Part shown: piece by piece, positions 57,801 through 64,000 of the stretch
Layout of the letters: each line of letters begins with the position of its first letter
Numbering within the stretch: the first letter of the stretch is position 1
NCBI GenBank assembly: GCA_023053545.1
Contig: JAKZAN010000004.1
Coordinates: 9,982,001 to 10,046,000, forward strand
Direction of reading: 5' to 3'
DNA length: 64,000 nt
Source of the DNA: Lepidurus packardi
Lineage: Eukaryota > Arthropoda > Branchiopoda > Notostraca > Triopsidae
Translations under genes and position numbers: made by a program
Notes under the pieces: generated by a model
Databases searched by the model: none
Seen by the model: only the letters and a program-made list of their open reading frames with translations
What the model was told of the DNA's origin: nothing

Positions 57801-58849
57801 TTAGGTCAGGAGTTTGTAGTCCTTAAGTCGGTTGCACCGTGGTCCTTGTGTTTACGTCTTAGCAATTTGGAATTTAATCTTTCTTAATTCCTTAAAAATT
57901 CTAAAATGATCTTCACCCTGAAATGCTTGTATATAAGGCTACCGCATTTTTATTTCGTGTAAATTTTAGCATGATTTCGTATTTGTTTAGCATTTAATAC
58001 AAAGTAAGTCTCTTAGGCGTGTTCACGAATCTTGCACCCAAATAATTAAAATGGGAAATGGAAAGTTTTGCCACCCAACCTATCAAATAGTGAGAATGGG
58101 AATTGGAAATATTTGTTGTGGTTTTCCGCATAATTCCCCAAGCATTTTCTTGGTGAGAAAGGAACGTGAAAGTATTCAAGAGTTTGGAATTATTTGTGGA
58201 TGATTTTGAAGGCGAACTTAAAAGGTTGAACTTAAAAGGCGGCTTAGGAGGTAACGTGAGAAGATGTTTATGCATTATGAGCCAGATAAGAGGGGACATT
58301 ATCTCCTCGGAAAGCCTCTTTTTCTTCTTTTGAAGGGCACCGAGTGGTGCTCTATTATGTCGGCACTTCTAAACTTGGACAAAACCCGTCCAGTTATGTC
58401 ACCGGCACAAGAGGGCTTATACACAGGGATCAAAAGAGAAGAGGACAGCTTATTTATCCAACAATCAAAACTTTCCTTGCCTTTATATTTCCCAAAAGAC
58501 CTGATAATGATCTTCACTCAACCTATGTTCCCTAAACCCTCTCATATCTTCACATAAACTCTTATATATCCTTCCGAAGACATGTTATGCGTTTATGTCC
58601 TCTTATGTTTAGAACCTCCTAACATTTCAACGGTTGTACGTTTTGCGCGTGTGCGTCAGAAACAAAATAAATTTTTCAAAAAAAGTAAAGGTAGTGAAAT
58701 TTTATGCGAAAAGTCGCAATTCCAAGAAGCAGGACTCGGGAAGTTTACAAGTTTTGCATTTCCCATGACAAAGACAGACCATTCTGGCATTCTTTTGGCG
58801 CCTGCATAGAGAGGCACGTATGCGTTTGTATGTTCCTTATTCTATCCAT

Positions 58850-59110
58850 GTGTGTGTGTGTACCTCTTCTGGCATGCAATAGCAATGGCATTCGGCATCT
58901 TCCTCTTCAAGTTTTAGAAGGATGGGGGACCTTTGTTCTGCTATATGGATGTGTCACACACTGCCGCACTATATTTAGCCCCGGCGAGCCGCATTGTTCT
59001 TGCGCGGATATTCTTCTTATTGTCAGGAGAGCTAACACAAGGCACCGCCAGCACAGCGACAGCCGCAGCACCAGAAATTTGACAGTCATGAAAGCCAGGC
59101 TTCTACCCAT
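58850..59110. promoter_or_regulatory. Candidate regulatory island
   Basis: GC-balanced complex sequence, with TTTGACAGTCATGAAAGCC near 59077-59095; TGACAG is the core for Meis/Homothorax-type TALE factors. No supported frame. Confidence 0.3.
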
Positions 59111-59657
59111 AAACTTGTGCTGCCTCTTAACATTGGCTAACTTTAGCGGAAAGAAAATTCTTAGCAGCTCTTATTCCCCTACCCCAAAAAAAACGTTAAG
59201 AAATCTCGTCAAATTTGGGCCCCATTTCGAACTTTTCGAACCGTTCGAACTTTTAGCGATTCCATACGATAATTAACCCAGGAAATAGGAAAAAAATCTG
59301 CTATTTTCCTAAACTCTTTGGGGCGTACTAAAAAAGTTGTTTTACTTAAAATTTAAGAGTTCAGAAGTAATTAGATTGCTATAGAGCATTGGAAGCTTTG
59401 AGGTTAAGGAAGGGGGGACCATTGATACAATCTCTTTTTTTTTTTTTTTTAGAGAGACAGAATCTCGGCTTCTAGATTCTTTTCAGAGAATTCAATTCCT
59501 GGAAAAGCCTACCAGCATTATGTTTGAAGTTGAATTTGTTGGAGAATCTTGTAGAATTTTGGGAATTGCGCAAGAATGTAGACGTAACGCATGCAGGGAA
59601 GGGGGGTGAAGGGGGTCTTATGTTCATAAAAGCAGGCCTAAGGTTCACGTTAGCAGA

Positions 59658-59673
59658 GCATAAATATTTATGC
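59658..59673. promoter_or_regulatory. Perfect 16-bp palindrome
   Basis: GCATAAATATTTATGC reads identically on both strands and is flanked by AGA and CTCT in near-symmetry. Candidate dimeric transcription-factor site in the presumed spalt intron. Confidence 0.35.
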
Positions 59674-60300
59674 CTCTAATGATAGAACCTCAAAACAGAG
59701 TTTCCTGACAGACAAGAGCAAGAGAGTGAGAGTCGGGTCAACCTCTCATCTCCCATCCTGGTGAGTCTGTATGTTCTATGTATATATTTAAAGGGAAAAA
59801 AATGGGAAAAATACCTGAAAAGAGGTCTCTTTGGATGGAAGAAAGCTTTAAATGGAGCTTGAAAGTTTGAACTCTTTTGAACATTAGATTTGAAGACAGT
59901 ATTTTCGTTAAGGCACAAAACAAACGAAACGTTAAGGTGCAAAACATACAAAGAATTTCTGCAGTGTGTTCAGAAACCTGAAGTTTGAAAGGAGAAAAGA
60001 AAGGACTGTTGAGGTGGTGACAAATGGGTACAAAATGAAGTTACGAGGTCTGAGGCTGATAAATATCCGCCCTGGTAATCATACACGTCTTGAAAGGAAA
60101 CAAGGTGTTACGCGTTTGGACGTATGCCCGGAGAAATGAGGTGGAAGAGACACTCTTCGCTTTCCACTTGGCCGGATTTCACGAGCACATTAGTTATATT
60201 TCAACATGTCAACTCACGGGACAGTTGAAGAAAATAATGAAAAAAGAAAACGCATAAAGAAATTATGCTATGTACTCAAAATTTGGGTGTCTGCTATCTG

Positions 60301-60311
60301 GGAGTCGAACT
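60301..60311 (-). promoter_or_regulatory. Pol III B-box-like sequence
   Basis: The minus strand reads AGTTCGACTCC, one base from the B-box consensus GGTTCGANTCC. Minus-strand upstream sequence contains a weak anticodon-arm-like hairpin around CATGTTTCGTATG. Possible tRNA or SINE relic. Confidence 0.3.
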
Positions 60312-60424
60312 AGGGAACATACGAAACATGCGTTTGCGACTCCTACGACAACTTGGTTGAAATGGAAGAAATATCGTGACAGTAATATAGAGGATTGACT
60401 AAAATTGAAGCGACCAATCTTGAA

Positions 60425-60778
60425 ATCCCAAATTCAGCGAGTGCAAATTGGGGATTTATAATGGAATTTGCAGGTTCGCTACTATTGTGATGTTTTGTAT
60501 TGTGCGGGAGACCAGGTTTTGTATTGTTTTATTCTATTCCCGAATTCCCGAATTTAGCGAATGCAGGTTACAGACTTATAATGGAATGCGGAGGTTCGCT
60601 AGAGTTGTGATGTTTTGTATTGTGCGGGAGACCAGATTTTGTATTGTTTTATTCTATTCTCGAATTCCCGAATTTAGCGAATGCAGATTACAGACTTATA
60701 ATGGAATGCGGAGGTTCGCTAGAATTACGAGGTTTGGTATTGTGCGGGAACCCAGGTTTTGTGCTGTGTATTCTATTC
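60425..60778. repeat. 120-bp tandem repeat, three copies
   Basis: The word ATGGAAT recurs at 60461, 60581 and 60701, followed in each copy by GGTTCGCTA and TATTGTGCGGGA. The unit is a multiple of three and one + frame (60448-60852) stays open across all copies. Not accepted as coding because it has no similarity and no splice context. Confidence 0.9.
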
Positions 60779-61539
60779 TGAAAGGTCTGGCCAGCAATTC
60801 TAAGAAAGTTTCATTGCGCAAGCTTTCATTCTACAATTATCGCCAAAAATAGCCAGACCTAATTATGTCATCAGAGTGAAATTCGCTGCCTGCACTGGAG
60901 CGAAACTGCTCAACTATCTCAAGTGAAATTGAAGAACGTAAAACTGAACCAAACGAATTTGCTCAAACGACATGGAACAAAATAGCGTCGGCAATTGGTA
61001 CCCAAACTAGTCGAAAGTGCCCAATTGCGCATATTCAAAACTATGGTTTATTACGTGTATTATCTTTCAATTTTTTAAAACGCATCTATACTATAATTCT
61101 ATATAAATGGTAATTTTACTATTTCTAATTCTTCTTCTACAGTTTTACTTGTGTAAAGTGTACTATGTGACTTAAGACGCAGACATTGCATAAACGACTC
61201 GATTCTAACTTGCTAGACGATGCGTTTCCGAGTTGACCTGACCAGTTGACCTGACAATTAACCTGACCGATCTTGACTAGTTTCCACCTTGTATATAAAT
61301 AGCGTATTCAGTTTAATACAGTCAGTCGTACGTTGGAACTGGTCACTTTACACTTGAAATACAAAAGCAATACTTAAAGTGCCAGCAAACTTGTATAGGA
61401 GTCACAGTAAGCAAAGTTGTGTAGGAGTCATGTAGTAAAGAAGTATACGTTTTGAGAAAAAGAAATGGTGAAATGAAATCTTTAAGCTTCGTCTGATGGG
61501 ATTTTTCCCGATTCCCTGTGATTCTCATTCAAGGAAAAT

Positions 61540-61930
61540 CTTCCTGCCGACTTAGAGTAAGAATATGATCCTCCGACACTTGGCTCGAGCTGCAAATAAG
61601 TGGTCCCTGAAGCTCATTAGCGCCGGATTGGCAGTGCTATAGATAAAAGCGAAGTATATCATCGAGAACCGTGGAAAACCCCCCGTCAGCCACCCAGTCG
61701 GATCAGATATCCTTGTTAAATTGCCACAGCTGCCCTCATTAGATTCTCTCGCGCTTCCCGCTCACTCCGTTTCTCTCGAGATGGTCCTCCTCACAAACTT
61801 GTTGCGAACTAGAAGCGAGACAACTTTGACCCAGAACCTCGTAACATAACGCAACACAACATATGGTGCGTCGCATATCAATATAGCTTTTGACATCGCA
61901 CTATGCCGCCTTCCAATCATCCCTGACTCC
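61540..61930. promoter_or_regulatory. Candidate regulatory island
   Basis: About 390 bp of complex sequence including TGCAAATAAG, AGATAAAAGCG and CCACAGCTGCC (an E-box, CAGCTG). No frame with similarity. Candidate spalt enhancer. Confidence 0.3.
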
Positions 61931-62439
61931 CTTGACTTTCCCAATGCTCATCCTTTTTTGTCTTTGTACGGTAAGAAGGGGGGTCTCTTCTTGTTTTTCA
62001 ACTAATTCCAACCCCTGTTAGCTCGTGCTTCAGCTACGGCGTTTAAGGACAGTCTTTAACACGTTGGGCGAGCACGCGAGAATCGTTTCCCATATTTTGG
62101 GCCAAGAGATAAGGCCGCCAGTTTTTGAAAAGGACGTGAAGCAGAAATTTTCACACATGACAGCTTTTCCCGGGGGCGGAGGGGGGGAAGAAAAGGCGGC
62201 CGCCTTTTTAGTGTATAGTGTAAACATAATGATAATTGTGAATTTAACCTATTGACCTCGACAGAACTTAAGCTAGCCAGATGTCCGGGGGAAGAAATTT
62301 TTCGAAATTTTCGGGGTTGTTGAAAGGTGTCAAATTTGACAACAATTTCCCGGCGATTCATTAATCACAACGCTAAGAGTTTGCGCCTTAGAGTACTCGT
62401 GTACTCGAGTTGTCAGGTTCAAAACTAAATGTGATATGT

Positions 62440-62620
62440 TTGGAAGGCTGAAAGACAGCTGCGTCATCAATTGCAGGAGAGGGGGGATGATGACTATTGC
62501 ATACGCTGGTACCGGCAACTTTCGGCCAATATTCAGGAATGTCCCAGCAAATACATTCGAAATTATGAGTATTGGATCGACAAATCATCAGATTGAATGA
62601 TTAGCACTTTCTGTTGTAAT
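62440..62620. promoter_or_regulatory. Candidate regulatory island with TEAD-type site
   Basis: GGAATGT at 62536-62542 matches the TEAD/Scalloped core; GGCCAAT and GAATGATTAGCAC lie within 80 bp. Scalloped with Vestigial is known to act on spalt in the fly wing, so the site is of interest, but the word is short. Confidence 0.3.
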
Positions 62621-63342
62621 CATAAGTTAAAATGGCTGGTATAGTCCCAGGAGGGAAGATGGGGTGATGAGGCGAAAGTGAGCAAATTGAGGGACTGTTA
62701 CTGTATTTCTTGTCGCATCGAGACAAGATCAATTTTGTTGGGCAGTTGGACATTTGGTCATTTCCATCATTCCGTGTTGCCTGGGGTTCCATGGGGATTC
62801 CTTGGGGAACCATCTGGAGGACATTCTGCTTCTGTGTATACCCCCTTCAGGAAAGAGAAAAGATGTGAGGGGGTGGGCGAGAAAGGAGGATTTAGAATGA
62901 GTGTGTCTGTCTCTCTCTCTTTCTTTTTCTTTTGTGTTAGGAACTGGCGTATATGTGTATCACATTGAGTATCAGGCGGTGTGATCAGCTGCTGGAGAGT
63001 CTCTTGATGATAAGGGATTCCTGAGCTCCACTCTGTTCAATCTCAAAGCGAACAATATGAATGTCGTGGGGGAGGAAAATCCTTTGAAAAATTCCCATAT
63101 TCTAATCTGGCCAGGCCGCGAAACCATTAATATTTGTATAATGCCAAAATTACATGTTTGCTATTTTTTGGGCAAATCTCGCTGACAGTAATGTAGAGGA
63201 TATCAGTATCTCGCGATTCTCTATGTTGGATTTGTGTTTTCCTTTCAGGTAAGTGGCATTTCTTGGAAGGCATTGGAGAATGTTACCTCAATACGGTTTA
63301 TTTTTTGGCTTTTGTTGAATACATTTCTGGCTTTTTTAAGGC

Positions 63343-63371
<29 letters not shown>
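63343..63371. repeat. Homopolymer run of 29 T
   Basis: Uninterrupted T run followed by GCAG in the presumed spalt intron. No gene attached. Confidence 0.95.
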
Positions 63372-63373
<2 letters not shown>

Positions 63374-64000
63374 AGTTTTGGAAAAGATATCGCGGACTGA
63401 ATATTTTGGAAGATGTTTTAGACAGGATATGTTAGAAAAGATATGTTGGAAGTCATGTGCATGAATGAATACACTTTTAGGGATATTTTAGGGAAATAAA
63501 GAATTGCAGGGTTGTTAATTAAAGTAGTCGTTTTTAATAGAAATAATTTAAATTTAGGACAGTAGCTGCAGAAATAAGTTTACTAGAGAACAGAGACTCA
63601 AAACGAGAAAGAAGTTGGAATTGGGTTCGGATGTAGGTCTTCTTGGCAGCTTGCAGCACTCGGAGCTTCGGCGTAATTAAAAAGGGAAGCCTGCCTCCTG
63701 CATTAGGCAAATAAACAAAGGCTACCGAGCCTGTTTTCAGATTTTCGGAGGGACCGAGGCGGGTGGGGGGAGGGTGGGTAACTGACCTGTCTCTGGTCTT
63801 TGTCATAATTGGGTTCGGCGAAGAACCCCGGTGCTAAGCGAAGTGTGGGATGATTTTCGCAACAAATATGGAGCAAATTCGCCTACAATCCCCTCTTCCC
63901 TCCCGCTCCGAGGTTGATTAACGGCTGCTGGTCAGTTGGAAATCCAAAGGTATCGGTTTACTTATGGTTTTATATGAAAGCCCTTGTAAGCTGGAGGGTG

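Larger units (their letters stand above)
57544..64000. other. Spalt first intron or upstream DNA, no other gene seen
   Basis: No coding frame with similarity on either strand. Because the preceding splice acceptor is at 57543-57546 and no matching first exon could be found, I read the region as intronic with the first exon beyond 64,000. It carries tandem repeats, homopolymer runs and several complex islands that could be spalt enhancers. Confidence 0.55.

Noticed and set aside
60448..60852. Repeat protein of 134 codons
   Set aside because: Created by a 120-bp tandem repeat whose length is a multiple of three; no similarity or splicing evidence. Kept as a repeat and as a finding only.

Overview
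This 64 kb window is nuclear DNA from an insect. Genes have short GT-AG introns, mostly 50-100 bp. Gene content is typical of arthropods: an insect gustatory receptor, deep-orange/VPS18, TRABID, NELF-C/D, roadblock and a spalt (sal) zinc-finger gene. Compact introns, an AT-rich background and the gene mix would suit a beetle or a related holometabolous insect, but the order is inference. Genes were built by hand from the sequence, exon by exon, with reading phase checked at each junction.

The left half (1-33,000) is gene-dense. In order: the 3' part of an SLC18B1-like vesicular transporter (+); a secreted glycine-rich preproprotein (+) with two broken partial copies on either side; an intronless gustatory receptor (-); a COMTD1-like O-methyltransferase (+); a strongly diverged G-alpha(q)-type subunit (-); Rab24 (-); a Myb/SANT-like DNA-binding protein (+); TRABID/ZRANB1 deubiquitinase (-); exosome subunit Rrp41 (+); VPS18 (-, 18 coding exons); cyclin Y (+); SMIM13 (+), followed after only 17 bp by D-aspartate oxidase (+), a possible dicistronic pair; NELF-C/D (TH1, +); and dynein light chain roadblock (-), whose first coding exon holds only the ATG.

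The right half is dominated by spalt (-). Six coding exons lie at 51,568-57,543; the first coding exon is not in the window, so 57,544-64,000 is read as its first intron or upstream DNA. The roughly 18 kb at 33,000-51,567 has no gene I can support. It holds AT-rich low-complexity DNA, several local tandem duplications, homopolymer runs, two tRNA-gene fragments, and islands of complex sequence that could be spalt enhancers.

Most genes are unrelated housekeeping loci with no common pathway. Membrane traffic recurs: VPS18, Rab24, roadblock and the SLC18B1-like transporter. The least ordinary items are the glycine-rich secreted protein with its relic copies, the 88-nt foldback near 9.7 kb, the diverged G-alpha, the SMIM13-DDO pair, and a GACATAAGGACG-type repeat present at three distant places.
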